A stretch of 64,000 nt of DNA from Aureobasidium sp. EXF-3400. Taxonomy: Eukaryota; Ascomycota; Dothideomycetes; Dothideales; Saccotheciaceae. The notes below the pieces were generated by a model. The model worked only from the letters and a program-made list of their open reading frames with translations. It was not told the origin of the DNA and did no database searches. The position numbers and the translations under genes are program-made. The stretch spans positions 1-64,000 of the forward strand of contig SWBL01000029.1 of assembly GCA_024195585.1 (NCBI GenBank), read 5' to 3'. Below are positions 44,336 to 55,400 of the stretch, one piece after another (position 1 is the first letter of the stretch; every line of letters starts with the position of its first letter).

Positions 44336-45187
44336 CTACAGCGAGGTTCGCCCTGTCGACCTCTGGCTCAGTGGACTTGCAGAAGAGGCGTCGTCGAAGC
44401 CCGAGGAGGAACCAGTCTTACTGTCATTGCGGTACTCGATGGGTAGACCAGATCTTCGGCGTCGAGGGGTACGTCGGACAACAGTGTCAGGCTGTAGTAG
44501 GTCACTGAGGTTCTCAGCAGAGTCCGACAGGCTGTAGTATATAGTGCTCCGAATGCCTACCCACGAGGGACAAGGTCCTGAAGAAGGGGTACTGTCGAGT
44601 TTGTCCTCGATATATTCCGGGGTTCCGTCAAAGTGAACTGCTTTGGGGGTTTTTGGGATTTCGGACAGTCTTTGGGCTTCGTCTTGACTCTCGACTTGGG
44701 CTTTGATTGCAGGACGAAGATTCGGCGTCTCATTCGCTTCCCTTGAAACAGGTAAGACAGAGGATGCAGAAGAGTTGAGAGGTGAAATGTCTGAACCTTC
44801 ATTAACGTTCAAGGTTCAGACGTAGGAAGAGGAGGGCACGAGGGACTTGGGAATGGTAGGCATACCTTTGGCAGCACGCTTGTTCGCGAACCACTTGCTT
44901 GTTCTGCGACGGAGTCGGTTCAATGGGGATCCAAGAGGGTCAGGGTCCAGATTGAGAGATCGTTGAGACTGGATGTTGAGCTCGCTCGTACCATGGTCGA
45001 CGATAGCCACTGGAGTATCTGCAAGATAGATAACTTGGCTAGGGCGAGTTCTGGCTGGTGCAGGTGAACGTGTGCGTAGCTGAGCGGGACTTGGCTGAGA
45101 ACGCGAACGACGCTCATCTCGTCTACGAGTTGAGAAAGGCCGTTTCTCGAAAACTCGGAGGATTTGGATATTGGGAGTCACGGGCAT
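44336..45187 (-). CDS. hypothetical basic, Ser-rich protein upstream of the kinase
   Basis: Two exons on the minus strand: 45187-44866 and 44796-44336; 260 aa. The start MPVTPNIQILRVFEKRPF is preferred to the longer frame with a hydrophobic leader from 45286. The intron (69 nt) has a GTATGC donor and AAG acceptor and keeps the frame. The sequence is rich in Arg/Ser/Pro (RSRSQPSPAQ, NRLRRRTSKWF) with short better-ordered pieces TPKAVHFDGTPEYIEDKL and SSGPCPSWVGIRSTIYYSLS. No known domain. Its stop (44338-44336) is followed after 30 bp by the kinase ATG, so it could be a separate gene, an upstream frame in the kinase transcript, or its true N-terminal part. Confidence 0.55.
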
Positions 45188-45880
45188 GATGAAGATGATG
45201 ATCAAAAAGAATGCGGCGTAAAGATGGTACCGAACGTGATACTCGTGTGACAAGACACACACGATGGAGAATGGAGAGAAGTACACGCTCGACTTAGTGT
45301 GCTGGATTCAATGCCCAACAAGATTCAAGCAAGGAAGTAACGACTTGCTTGCTCCTGCCCGCAACCTGTGTACACTTACGATGCATGAGGGGAGTGCAGC
45401 TTGTCACCATAGTCCACACAGCTGCTTAGTATGCGACACGCTCTACAGCTATCTCTGATAGGATACCATGTTGTATAGATGTAACATCAAGTTTTATGCT
45501 CGTGGTTGACAGCGCGAGAGAGCATGTCGTGTCACATGCAGAAAGCTCCATTTCCCCACCCACACCGCTTTCCAACCAACGGCATTGCGCGGGGGCTGGC
45601 GAGGTTTGATCCCCGCCGGACGTCAACGACTGTCAACTGACAGTCACGCGCTCCCATGGTCCGAGACTGCGCGATGGGCCGGATAGGGAGGGATAAGAAG
45701 GTCAAAATGCCGCCCGAGGTTGTGAGCTGTTTATTGTTTTCCTGAGTCTCTGCTCTGTCGAGCTTTGTGCTTGCTCATCTCACCCTCTCGACAGCTGATT
45801 GTTTGGACGATTCGGATAAGCTATTGTTTGTCGTCGAAACACGCGATACTTGCAGAGATCGAGAGTTGGAACGCTCCGCC
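45188..45880. promoter_or_regulatory. divergent intergenic region
   Basis: Promoters of the hypothetical gene (minus) and the Yippee gene (plus). GC-rich block at about 45550-45700. No gene seen. Confidence 0.45.
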
Positions 45881-46570
45881 ATGTCTCCATCCATTTTCCC
45901 GTCTTATCTCGTGCCTTCTCTACCATTTCGACGTCGTAAATCAAGCACTGATTCCAACATCTCCGCCTCAAGTACCGCTACAAATGACAGCACAAGCTCC
46001 GAAAACTACCTTGATGGCAACACGTCCCACCTACGATGTTCGCGCTGTCTAGCTGATCTAGCATTAACAAGTCAAATCGTGTCCAAAGGCTTCACTGGCC
46101 GCCATGGACGCGCATACCTCGTCTCTGCTTCCGATAGCTGGGTTCAAGCTGCCTCAAATGCGAGCAAGAAAGACGCTTTGCCAAATCTTCCAAACACCTT
46201 TACACACAAGCCTGTGCCTCGCCAGCTTGTTACTGGTGCTCACACTGTCAGCGATGTCAGCTGTGCGCAATGCGGCAGTGTGTTAGGGTGGAAGTACGTC
46301 GCTGCCGAAGAAGAATCCCAGCAATACAAAGTTGGAAAGTTCATCCTGGAGACCAGAAGAACTTGTCGGAGCAGTGGCTGGGAAGGTCAAGCAGATGCTG
46401 TTGTAGAAGCTGGAGGTGTTGCTGCGAAGAGTCAGTCTGAGGCGCTGGATGATGTCGAATTTGACAGTCAGGACGAAGATGAGTGCGAGGATCTGTTCAT
46501 GGGTATTTGGACACCTCAAACCGCAGCCCGAAGACGCAAGAAGAAGGCCTTCTCGAAACAGAGTAGTTGA
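45881..46570 (+). CDS. Yippee-domain zinc-binding protein
   Basis: Single exon, 229 aa, starting at MSPSIFPSYL. Residues 50-150 form the Yippee zinc domain: LRCSRCLADLAL (C53, C56) and SCAQCGSVLGWKYV (C128, C131), with FTGRHGRAYLV between, giving the two CxxC halves 72 residues apart. The core PRQLVTGAHTVSDV and KVGKFILE also fit. Yippee/Mis18-like folds occur in proteins of chromatin, ubiquitin-ligase (GID) and centromere function; this architecture with a basic N terminus and acidic tail (DDVEFDSQDEDECEDL) is a common fungal one of unknown role. Ends with basic ARRRKKKAFSKQ, a possible nuclear signal. Confidence 0.88.
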   Translation: MSPSIFPSYLVPSLPFRRRKSSTDSNISASSTATNDSTSSENYLDGNTSHLRCSRCLADLALTSQIVSKGFTGRHGRAYLVSASDSWVQAASNASKKDALPNLPNTFTHKPVPRQLVTGAHTVSDVSCAQCGSVLGWKYVAAEEESQQYKVGKFILETRRTCRSSGWEGQADAVVEAGGVAAKSQSEALDDVEFDSQDEDECEDLFMGIWTPQTAARRRKKKAFSKQSS

Positions 46571-46883
46571 CTCTCCGAGAAGAAGGCAACGCTCGTAGTT
46601 GCCCCCATATGACCAACGAAGACATGAATGATGCTACCTTGATAAGGATGGGTGGGAGTTTTGATCTGGTGCACTAGGGGATATCGACTTGATACTGGGT
46701 TGGAGTCATATGCATTATGATACCCGTCGTTGATAACCATGCAATTTTGAATTCGTCAATGCTCATGAATCATGTTATGTACAACTTTTGCAACAATAGG
46801 CAAATGCGTCATGTGAAAAGGCCTTCTGTTCCACGAAGAGTAAGCTTCATAGCATTCATTCATAGGCGTGTTTTTGATAATCG
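46571..46883. other. intergenic stretch, convergent 3' ends
   Basis: 3' flanks of the Yippee gene (plus) and the PPxY membrane protein (minus). Nothing else seen. Confidence 0.5.
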
Positions 46884-47624
46884 TCAATCGTAAGAGGGTG
46901 GCAGATCCCGTCGAGGATTCGAATATGGTGGTGGTGATTCTTTCAAGTTCTGCGAATACGGTGGTGGTGGATCAGCGCGTCGTTCGGGTCGCGGCTGTAC
47001 ACCTCTCATGGGGAGAGTGCCATAACTAGGGTGATGGGTGATTGTTGTCGAGTTGCTAGAAGCCTGCAACCAATTGATGATGGTCTGTGGCTGGCCATAC
47101 AAAGGCGTACTCGTGGATTGTCGGAGTGCCTCCCTGAGCCTGCGCTCGCGGTACTCTCGGCTGCGAGTCTCAACCGCTCGGTGTTGTTCTCGCCTGAGAG
47201 CATCTTGACGTCTCCGGTCTAGATCGGCTCGGAAGAGATCTCTGTACGCGGTATGGTCATGAAGAAATCGCCGTCTCTCACTGCTCGAACTCGAGAGTGT
47301 CCAGGAAGGTAGACGTCTGCGTCTTTGAGGTCGGGCAAGTAATGGTTGGCGTTCAGCACGGTTTCGATACTTTTGATGTCGGCGTAGCAGTTTGCAGAAC
47401 ACGAAAATCGTGAAGCAGCATAGGTAGATGATGGAGAACCATAAGAGAAGGACCAGAGTAGCGGCAAGTAGAGCGTTTCCTGCAGTCACGAGCACATTCT
47501 CCGTCCACTGCAACGCAGCCCAGAAGAACGGACGGATGATACACGCCGCGCAGTCGACCGAATGCAGGATATACCAGCAGATGAGGGCCATGAGATCGAA
47601 AATGGACGGATGTGAGACGTCCAT
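46884..47624 (-). CDS. small membrane protein with three C-terminal PPxY motifs
   Basis: Single exon; 246 aa from the ATG at 47624 (MDVSHPSIFD), or 268 aa from 47690. The N-terminal 85 residues contain two hydrophobic segments (around ALICWYILHSVDCAACII and ALLAATLVLLLWFSIIYLCC). The rest is basic and Arg-rich (RRRLPSWTLSSSSSERRRF, then an Arg/Glu helix DLDRRRQDALRREQ). The last 30 residues carry PPPPYSQ, PPPYSN and PPSYD, three PPxY motifs. PPxY binds the WW domains of Rsp5/NEDD4 ubiquitin ligases, so an Rsp5-adaptor or Rsp5-sorted cargo role is likely by analogy with Bsd2, Tre1 and similar small membrane adaptors, although the fold is not recognised. Confidence 0.7.
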   Translation of the reverse strand: MDVSHPSIFDLMALICWYILHSVDCAACIIRPFFWAALQWTENVLVTAGNALLAATLVLLLWFSIIYLCCFTIFVFCKLLRRHQKYRNRAERQPLLARPQRRRRLPSWTLSSSSSERRRFLHDHTAYRDLFRADLDRRRQDALRREQHRAVETRSREYRERRLREALRQSTSTPLYGQPQTIINWLQASSNSTTITHHPSYGTLPMRGVQPRPERRADPPPPYSQNLKESPPPYSNPRRDLPPSYD

Positions 47625-48183
47625 GTTGGCAAGCGTGAAGCAGATGAGAGACAACGAGGACTGCGGTGAACGAAGATGCGGTGTTATCAAAGTAGGAGGA
47701 AGCTGTAATGCGGACGCCTAAGGAAGTACCACGAGGCGTGAATCACGAAATTAGTCGAAGCTGATAGGTACCGCTGTACACCCTAGGACGAAAGTCACGC
47801 AAGCAGCTGCAGGAGTGAAGGCATGGTTCTGAACAGAGACCCACAGGCTTGATAGATATACAGGAACCTTACGAGACGTTGACACGCAATCAAAATTCGA
47901 ATAGAAAGTGCGAGACTCTGGTGTGAAAGTTAACAGACACGTGCTCGCATGAAGGATTCAAGGAGGACATCGCAAGGTTTGGATTGGTGCAGGCAGCAAC
48001 TCGTTCCGAAGGCGGTGAGTGCTTGCCCCGCCAAACAGCTGCCGACAAGTCGTGCTCCGTCATTCTTGTCGGCCTTAACAGAATCCAATCCATCTGAACA
48101 ATTCAAGGTCGCCTGACATCCAGACCAAACAAGCCAACTATCTACCACACCATCTTCCAGAAGCTTGGAGGAGAGCCAACAAA
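47625..48183. promoter_or_regulatory. divergent promoter region with an inverted repeat
   Basis: Shared between the PPxY gene (minus) and NEDD8 (plus). GCCGACAAG at 48041-48049 and its exact complement at 48065-48073, separated by 15 bp, could bind a dimeric factor or form a hairpin; meaning unknown. Confidence 0.45.
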
Positions 48184-48657
48184 ATGCAGATCAAGTGAGC
48201 GCAGAGAGACAAACATCCTCCACCACAAACAGCCGCTAATCGCACTATCTTGTAGAGTGCGCACCCTGACCGGCAAGGAGATCGAGCTCGACATTGAGCC
48301 TGACTACAAAGTACGCTATCGCACCTAATCTAGAGCTCTCCAAATACCAGCCCATGACGATACACACGCTTCGGAAATAGCAGGACACTTTGGCTGACAC
48401 AGCGCCACTCACAGGTCTCTCGTATCAAGGAGCGTGTCGAGGAGAAGGAGGGAATTCCCCCAGCACAACAGCGTCTCATCTTTGGCGGCAAGCAAATGTA
48501 CGTTTGGAACCGTTCTCTGGAGATAAATGCAAAAGATGGAAGACACGCGACTGACGAGATACGAATATACAGGAACGACGACAAGACTGCTAGTGAATAC
48601 CAGCTTGAAGGAGGTGCCACCCTCCATCTGGTCCTTGCTCTCCGTGGTGGACGATGA
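48184..48657 (+). CDS. rub1: NEDD8/Rub1 ubiquitin-like modifier
   Basis: Four exons: 48184-48194, 48256-48310, 48415-48497, 48573-48657; 77 aa. All three introns (61, 104, 75 nt) are GT-AG and keep the frame. The protein starts [20 protein letters not shown] and ends [11 protein letters not shown]: a Gly-Gly tail with one extra residue to be trimmed. Ala72 (ubiquitin has Arg72) is the residue by which the NEDD8 E1 tells NEDD8 from ubiquitin, so this is NEDD8 and not ubiquitin. It modifies cullins and activates cullin-RING ligases. The hydrophobic patch (Leu8, Ile44) and Lys48 are retained. The first coding exon is 11 nt, so the gene is easily missed. Confidence 0.95.
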
Positions 48658-49127
48658 ACGAACAACCCAAGCACTCTCAGCGAACCTTCGACGCGCGGAC
48701 GGAAGAAGAATCGGCATCTCACACTACAAGATGGAAACGCACGGCTTCATCGTGGTGGGAGTCTAAGCCAGGAGAAGAGCAGCGAAAGGAAGACTGCTTT
48801 ATTTCCAAGATAAGATGCTACAACTATGCTAGAGATGGCATGATACTCCCTGCCATGTGAATGAGATCATGGCCTCATAAGGACAAATCCTTCTCTATAA
48901 TCGCTCTATTCATTCATGCAATCATGCTCTATTGCTATCTTCATCCGTGTTACTCAAACGTGATCTAGCATGGTGTCCCTTCTGATGCGTATATCGCGGA
49001 CACCACGATGTAATGGTTTCTGTAGCATCCTTCCATGCAAACCTGATGCAATGTCGGTTCTCGACCAAAACCAGGGGTGTGTGACAATGTTCTAACGACT
49101 AGTCCACGAGCATATAATGATAGCTCC
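48658..49127. other. intergenic stretch, convergent 3' ends
   Basis: 3' flanks of NEDD8 (plus) and Elongin A (minus). Nothing coding seen. Confidence 0.5.
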
Positions 49128-50160
49128 TCAAGCTCGTCTCTTTTGAGCAGGCAAGAATGGATCATATGCAGGTCGTTTTCTCGGCAGTGTAGAATTTGAT
49201 GAGGTCGGTACTGGTGATGATCTCCGTGGTGGTGCTGGTGCTGTCGAAGATCTTTGCGCTGGTTGTGCAGTAGCAGCAGCAGGCCTGAGCTTATTTGCTG
49301 ATGAACCACTGGTCAAAGCCAGTAATCTTCTCTCTCTGGCTTCTTGTTCTTGTTTAGTCTGGTTGATAGCATTGGTGAGAGCGCGATCAGCATGGGTCTG
49401 TGGTTGACGAGCGAAGACCGGTCGATATGCCTGGCTTTGAGGCAGAGCCGGAGGTGGCCTCGATGGTCCGGGTTTCTGAGCATAGTTTCGAATCATGTGA
49501 GCGGGTGCTTCGGTGACCTTGCCTCTGAGTTGGGAAAGTTGATGCATAGGGACCGACTGGGCGACACTGCGTCCTGCTTGTCTCTGTGCAGTCTGACGTT
49601 TAAGGACGGTCAATTTTTGGGCGGCCGTCTTTGCATTCTTCAGAGCCTGTTCGCCAAACGGTTTCTCACGCGGCCCTGAACCCCAGCCTGAACGTCTCTC
49701 GCCTGAGGGTATGACGGCATGTACGATGTTGGTCTGCTTGGCTCCCTTGTCTACCTTGTGTCTGTTGAGGGCAGCTTTCAGCCTGTCTTCTGCCTCGCGT
49801 GTTTCTGCTTCGTCCTCTCTTTTGAGTTTGCGATAAACCTTCCACCACGAAGAAGGATTCTTTGGCCGTGTCACTTGAAGCTTCGACTCGGCTTTGGATA
49901 TGTCTCTTCTGATAAAAGCTTGCCACAGTTCGGCGTCGTCTTCGGCGATATGAGGTGAAGCTTCTTCGATTTGGCGCTGGTGAAGTGTAAGCAAGAGCAC
50001 AATAGTCGAGTAGTTGGGAGAGGCTTACGAGTTGTGCTGGATTAGTGACATTCTTGAGGACGGGTCTGATGGTCTCGTATCGCAAGTCGCCGACGTCGTA
50101 CATGTCCATGACATTCCTGATACAAGCACGTTGTGCCATATCAAATAATGTGGCTGCCAT
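49128..50160 (-). CDS. ela1: Elongin A (RNA polymerase II elongation factor SIII subunit)
   Basis: Two exons on the minus strand: 50160-50029 and 49976-49128; 326 aa. Exon 1 gives TLFDMAQRACIRNVMDMYDVGDLRYETIRPVLKNVTNPAQL, the F-box/BC-box-like helices through which Elongin A contacts Elongin C; exon 2 continues RQIEEASPHIAEDDAELWQAFIRRDI, the family core (LWxxFIxRDF). The C-terminal half is disordered, rich in Ala/Gln/Arg. In fungi Ela1 with Elc1 and Cul3 forms a ubiquitin ligase for stalled RNA polymerase II. Intron 52 nt. The shorter frame starting inside exon 2 misses the Elongin domain start. Confidence 0.88.
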
Positions 50161-50603
50161 TTAGAAGCGATGCACCCTGCCGAGTATCGTCGAGTCCCAA
50201 CTCTTTGTCAAGATGTTGTAAATCCAGGAGATGGAGTATGGAGTAAGAAATGTCGCTGGTCTATGGTATAAAGGTAGCCCGTGATGGATTGTGATCTAGG
50301 GAAAAAGCCGAAGAGAGCGAAGCGTCGTTTGGTCGCTCAAGAGAACAAAAGCGAGTGAACAACAATGAAATACGAATGACAATCAGTCAGCCGCTGATGA
50401 CCTCGACGGGCTGGCTGGGCCCATGCGGGTAGGGCATGTGCTTCGGATCTCGGCCCGCTGCAGCTACAATAGTCTGGGGTAATTCCTGCTTGGCTGATCG
50501 GCGCGCGCTTTGCATCTCTGGCGCTTGCTGCTTGCGCTGCCAACAAGGTCAATCTTCACAGCTCTCAAAAACACTTTCTACGCTTAGCACGTCACCAACT
50601 GCA
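50161..50603. promoter_or_regulatory. divergent promoter region
   Basis: Between Elongin A (minus) and the THO subunit (plus). No gene or repeat seen. Confidence 0.45.
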
Positions 50604-51661
50604 ATGTCCGGTCACCCATTTGGACTGCTCGAGCAGTCAGAAGAAGGTAGCTTTGACAGAAGCTTTGACTGGGAGCAGAATATTGACACATGATCACAGA
50701 TGCGTTGCACACTGCGCGCTTGCTGAATGTTGAGGAGCGCCCATTCGCACGCGTCTCAAAACGACTATTAGGCAAAGACTCGCTCCTCAGACTTCCTGCT
50801 CAGCTACCGACCCCGCCGCCCGATGAGTCTGACGCGGACCAGGAAGCAGATCGCCAGAAGAAAGACCAAGAGAGGAGACAATGGCGCGAGGATGTCATGC
50901 TTGACTTCGCTCTCCTCGAAAGCACCTTCATTCGTATACAATTCTTGAAAGACAGCAACGAAAAAGAGCGCCAAAGATATGCAGACGAGAAGAACAAGAT
51001 TCTGGAGACTGCGCAAGCCGTGCGCGACAACACTGCAGAACTACGCATACAACTGGAAGAAGCCCAAAAGACTTTGACTCTGCGCAAGGAATACGACGTG
51101 CTCGCCGAAAAGATCACCAACAACCGCATGCTGAAACCGCGTGAAGAGCAACGCGCAAACCTGGAAAAGTTGAATGCCGAAATTGCAGACTTGGAACATG
51201 AAGGCCAGGAATATGAGCAAACTTGGATTGAGCGCAGAGAGCAGTTTGACAACATCATGGCTGCTGGTAAACAAATGCTCAGGGTTATTAGGGGCGAAAA
51301 GGACGAGCCAGAGAAAGATGAGGCTATGGAGGACGGCGAAGAACGTGAGGACGGCGAAGCTACCAAGGAGAATAGCCGAATGGGCACACCTGGGCCTGAG
51401 ATGGGCGGTGAGGACGATGATGCAAACACAAAGCGCAGCCGAGGACCATCACAAGGCACTGGAGCCAACACACCCGCCGCAGCAGGCGACTCACAAACGC
51501 CCGACGCTGGAGACACTGTGCCTGCTCCAGCAGAGAAGCCAATGGATACGGACATGATGGAAGCTGGCGAGACACCACAACCGGCACCAGTCTCTGAGCT
51601 TGAAGAAGGAGAAGCAGCAGAAGACTCGGTCGAAGAAGGCGAGCACATGGATGTGACCTAG
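50604..51661 (+). CDS. THO complex subunit 7-like protein
   Basis: Two exons: 50604-50646 and 50700-51661; 334 aa. Exon 1 encodes MSGHPFGLLEQSEE and joins to DALHTARLLNVEERPFARVSKRLL, the form of the THOC7/Mft1 N terminus. Residues about 60-215 are coiled coil (RQWREDVMLDFALLES to EQTWIERREQFDNIM), as expected for the elongated Tho5-Tho7 arm. The last 110 residues are acidic and disordered, with EDGEERED and SELEEGEAAEDSVEEGEH. THO links transcription elongation to mRNA export in the nucleus. The family match rests on the N-terminal block plus coiled coil, so I hold it at moderate confidence. Confidence 0.72.
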
Positions 51662-51774
51662 ATATTACACCTAAAGTCGCGCCTGAAAACGATCCATAGT
51701 GTTGTTACTGTGGTCATTATGAGTTTCATTCATGCTTTTTGTATATTTACATCGGTGCTGAGAGCGCAGGAGAC

Positions 51775-52226
51775 TCAAGAGGTCTCTCTGATGGCTTTCT
51801 TAGCTGATGCTACAGCTTCCTTTGCCTTTGTGATTTCCTCAGGGCTGTTCTGCTCATCTTGCTCCTGTTGTTGAAGTCAGCTGCGAAATTCGATTATGGT
51901 CTTTGAGATCAAACGCACAAGTTGTTGCTCAAGCTTGGCCAGAGATTCCTGGATGCGGTTGCGCAATTGAGGGAACATGGCCTTGGTCTCTTCAAGTGCT
52001 CTGTTCTGTATATTGTCAACAACGATGCCCAATCAAAAGCAGCGAGTCGATCACGACAAACCTCCTGCTTCAAGTTCCACTCAGCGTTTTCCTCATCGCT
52101 GCTGACCTGCTTGAGCTTTTCGATGCGGGCTTGTTGTTGTTCAAGCTCCTTGTGGTAGCTGGCCTCTTCTTTGACAAGGCGGTTGACTGCTGAAGTTGCG
52201 ATTGCGAGCTGCGAAGGAGGAGCCAT
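51775..52226 (-). CDS. rbl2: tubulin-binding cofactor A
   Basis: Three exons on the minus strand: 52226-52062, 52005-51919, 51864-51775; 113 aa, the usual size for TBCA/Rbl2. Introns 56 and 54 nt. The protein is a three-helix bundle: MAPPSQLAIATSAVNRLVKEE, YHKELEQQQARIEKLKQ, then NRALEETKAMFPQLRNRIQESLAKLEQQL and a tail EEITKAKEAVASAKKAIRETS. It binds beta-tubulin released from chaperonin and buffers free beta-tubulin in the cytosol. The donor of intron 1 is GTTTGT and of intron 2 GTGCGT, both non-consensus at position 3-4 but phase-correct. A single-frame reading of exon 1 alone misses the last two-fifths. Confidence 0.93.
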
Positions 52227-52442
52227 TCTGATAATTTGTAGTGAATTGATCAGAGACTGAGTGGTATGAAATGTTGATGTCGAACACTTTGGTAGAGGAG
52301 GGGGACTATTCCCAAAAGGGATGATTGATTGGCTCCACGAAAACAGCACGTCGCGACAAGCACACAAATTGTCCGAGCGCACTGTTTGTTTCTTCCATCA
52401 TAGCGATAGCCAGTCTATGCTCTTGTGTATAACACAATCACA

Positions 52443-55400
52443 ATGTCCTCTCCACCAGCAGCGCCGAGCAGTCCGCCTCAGGATAACTACGGTCCTGACG
52501 AACAACTACGCAGCGAAGCAGCAGCATCCCAGAACTCTTTACAGCCCCCCACCGATGGAACCACCCAAAACTCCCAACTACCGCCCGCCTCTTCACCACT
52601 TTTCTTCCACTCTTCGCCTGCCGTCAATGCCGGAGCCGATGGCATGAGCTCGCCCATGAGGGCTGAGTCCACACTACCAAGCGATGGTGGCCCGACACCG
52701 AGAGCCTCAGGACAGACCATAGGAGGTACGCACTTCTTTACAAGCAGCAGAGTCTCGAATGGACACTGACTATGACCAAAAGATTCATCTCCTATTCGTT
52801 ATGCATCCAGTTCCAGCGGAGCACCTTTGACGGCAGGCAATAGAGCCAATCAACTTAGAAGCGACAGCAGCGGCCTGTTTGTGCGTTCTCCCTACTCTGG
52901 AGGCCCGGTCGGTGCGGCCAACAGACGCCACGACATTGAATCAGACATTCTTTCTGGAAGTGGTCGAAGGAGACTTTTTGTCGACGAGCAAGGCAGACCT
53001 ACTCGCCATGAAGCATCACATTCCGATACTGCCACCTTCTCCAACGTCGACCCTCACACCTCTGAAGCTAACATTCTCGGAGGACACTCGACCAGAACCG
53101 TCTGGGGTACCAACATCAGTGTCTCAGACACCTTGAGCACATGCCAGAGCTTCTTCCGTGACTTCCAGAAAAAGTACCGCATGCGCTACGATGGGGAACT
53201 CACGGAGACTCAAAATCTGCCCGCCGATCATCCTGGAAACGAAAAAGTCTACATGGACGCTCTCGAATTGATGTTGGATCTTGGAACAAGTCAGCTAAAC
53301 TTGGACATGGAGAACCTTAAAGCATATCCTTCAACACAAAAGCTATGGTACCAGATGCAGAATTTCCCTGCCGAAATTCTTCCCATCTTCGATCAGGCCC
53401 TAAAGGATACAATGTACGACCTGGCAGAGAAGCGCATGTCAGAAATGCGCATTCCATCGCAACGTCACCAATCCGCTAGAGACGACTCTGTCCCAGCCAT
53501 GCCTTCTTCAGATATCGATGCTACCACACCACGACCTACCCAAAACGAGAACATGCCCGATCTTATCCAAGAAGTGGAAAGCCGCATCTTCAGAATCAGA
53601 CCTTTCAACATGGGCAAGACCATCAACCTGCGCGACCTTAACCCAGGAGACATGGACAAGATGGTCAGCGTCAAGGGTCTTGTCATCAGAACCACACCTA
53701 TCATTCCCGACATGAGAGAAGCCTTCTTCCGTTGCTCTGTATGTCATCATACTGTCAAGGTCGATATCGATCGTGGCAAGATTGCTGAGCCGACTGTTTG
53801 CCCTCGCGAAGTCTGCGCTTCCCCCAACTCCATGCAGATTGTACACAACCGCTGCGTTTTCTCCAACAAGCAAGTCATCAAGTTGCAAGAGACTCCTGAT
53901 CGAGTACCTGATGGTCAAACTCCCCACTCGGTCTCGTTATGCGTGTACGATGATCTTGTAGACGTCTGCAAGGCCGGTGACAGAGTTGAGATTACGGGTG
54001 TGTTCAAGTGCAACCAAGTCCGCATTAACCCTCGCCAGCGATCAGTCAAGAACATCTTCAAAACATATATTGACTGTGTCTTCATCAAGAAGGTCGATAA
54101 GCGTCGCATGGGTATTGATATCTCAACGCTTGAGGAGGAGTTGTCCGAGCAAGCTTCTGGCGGTAAAGAAGAGGTAAGAAAGGTCAGCGCAGAGGAGGAA
54201 GCAAAGATTCTCGAGACCGGCGCTCGACCGGACGTCTACGACCTTCTCTCACGATCGTTGGCCCCCAGTATCTACGAAATGGACGACGTCAAGAAGGGTA
54301 TTCTACTTCAACTCTTCGGAGGCACCAACAAGTCATTCGAGAAGGGTGGAAGCCCTAAGTATCGTGGCGACATCAACGTCTTGCTTTGTGGTGACCCCTC
54401 AACAGCAAAGTCGCAGATTCTCTCCTACGTTCACAGAATCGCGCCTCGCGGTGTCTACACCAGTGGTAAGGGTTCTTCTGCTGTTGGTCTGACGGCCTAT
54501 GTCACTCGCGACCCCGAGACACGAACGCTTGTCTTGGAATCTGGTGCTCTTGTTCTGTCAGATGGTGGTGTCTGCTGCATTGATGAGTTTGACAAGATGA
54601 ACGACTCGACACGATCAGTTCTTCACGAAGTCATGGAACAGCAGACTGTCTCTATCGCAAAGGCTGGTATCATCACCACCTTGAACGCAAGAACCAGTAT
54701 TTTGGCATCCGCCAACCCCATTGGCAGCAAGTACAACCCGAACTTGCCCGTGCCGCAGAACATTGACCTGCCGCCTACTCTGCTTTCACGTTTCGACCTG
54801 GTATATCTCGTGCTTGACCGCATCGATGAGATGAACGATCGTCGCATGGCAAAGCATTTAGTCGGCATGTACCTTGACGACGCCCCTGAAAATGCCAGCT
54901 CAAACGAAATCCTTGTATGTTTCTTCTGCTCCCTCTGTCTTCCGATCATATTACTGACCAAACCCTAGCCTATCGAATTCCTAACCTCCTACATCTCTTA
55001 CGCCCGCAATAACATCCAACCAAAGATCACGGAAGATGCGTCAAAAGCCCTAGTAGATGCCTATGTCTCCATGCGCGCCCTCGGTGCCGACGTACGCGCA
55101 GCAGACCGCCGCATCACAGCCACAACCCGTCAATTAGAGTCTATGATCCGCTTGGCCGAAGCACACGCAAAGATGCGCCTGAGCAGCGAAGTCCTAGCCG
55201 ACGATGTCCACGAAGCCGTTCGTCTGATTCAATCAGCACTCAAGCAATCAGCCACAGACGCAAGGACTGGATTGATCGATATGGGTCTGCTGACCGAAGG
55301 CACCAGTGCTTCGGAGAGGAAACGCAAGAGTGATCTCAAGGATGCGGTGCTCAGTGCTGTGGACGATATGCTCAGGAGCGGTACCTCGAGCGTCAGAGTT

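Noticed and set aside
45598..45625. B-box-like GGTTTGATCCCCGCC suggesting a tRNA
   Set aside because: One mismatch in the box and no acceptor, D or anticodon stem upstream.
48184..48657. Calling the ubiquitin-like gene ubiquitin
   Set aside because: Ala72, single-residue tail and divergent sequence identify NEDD8/Rub1.
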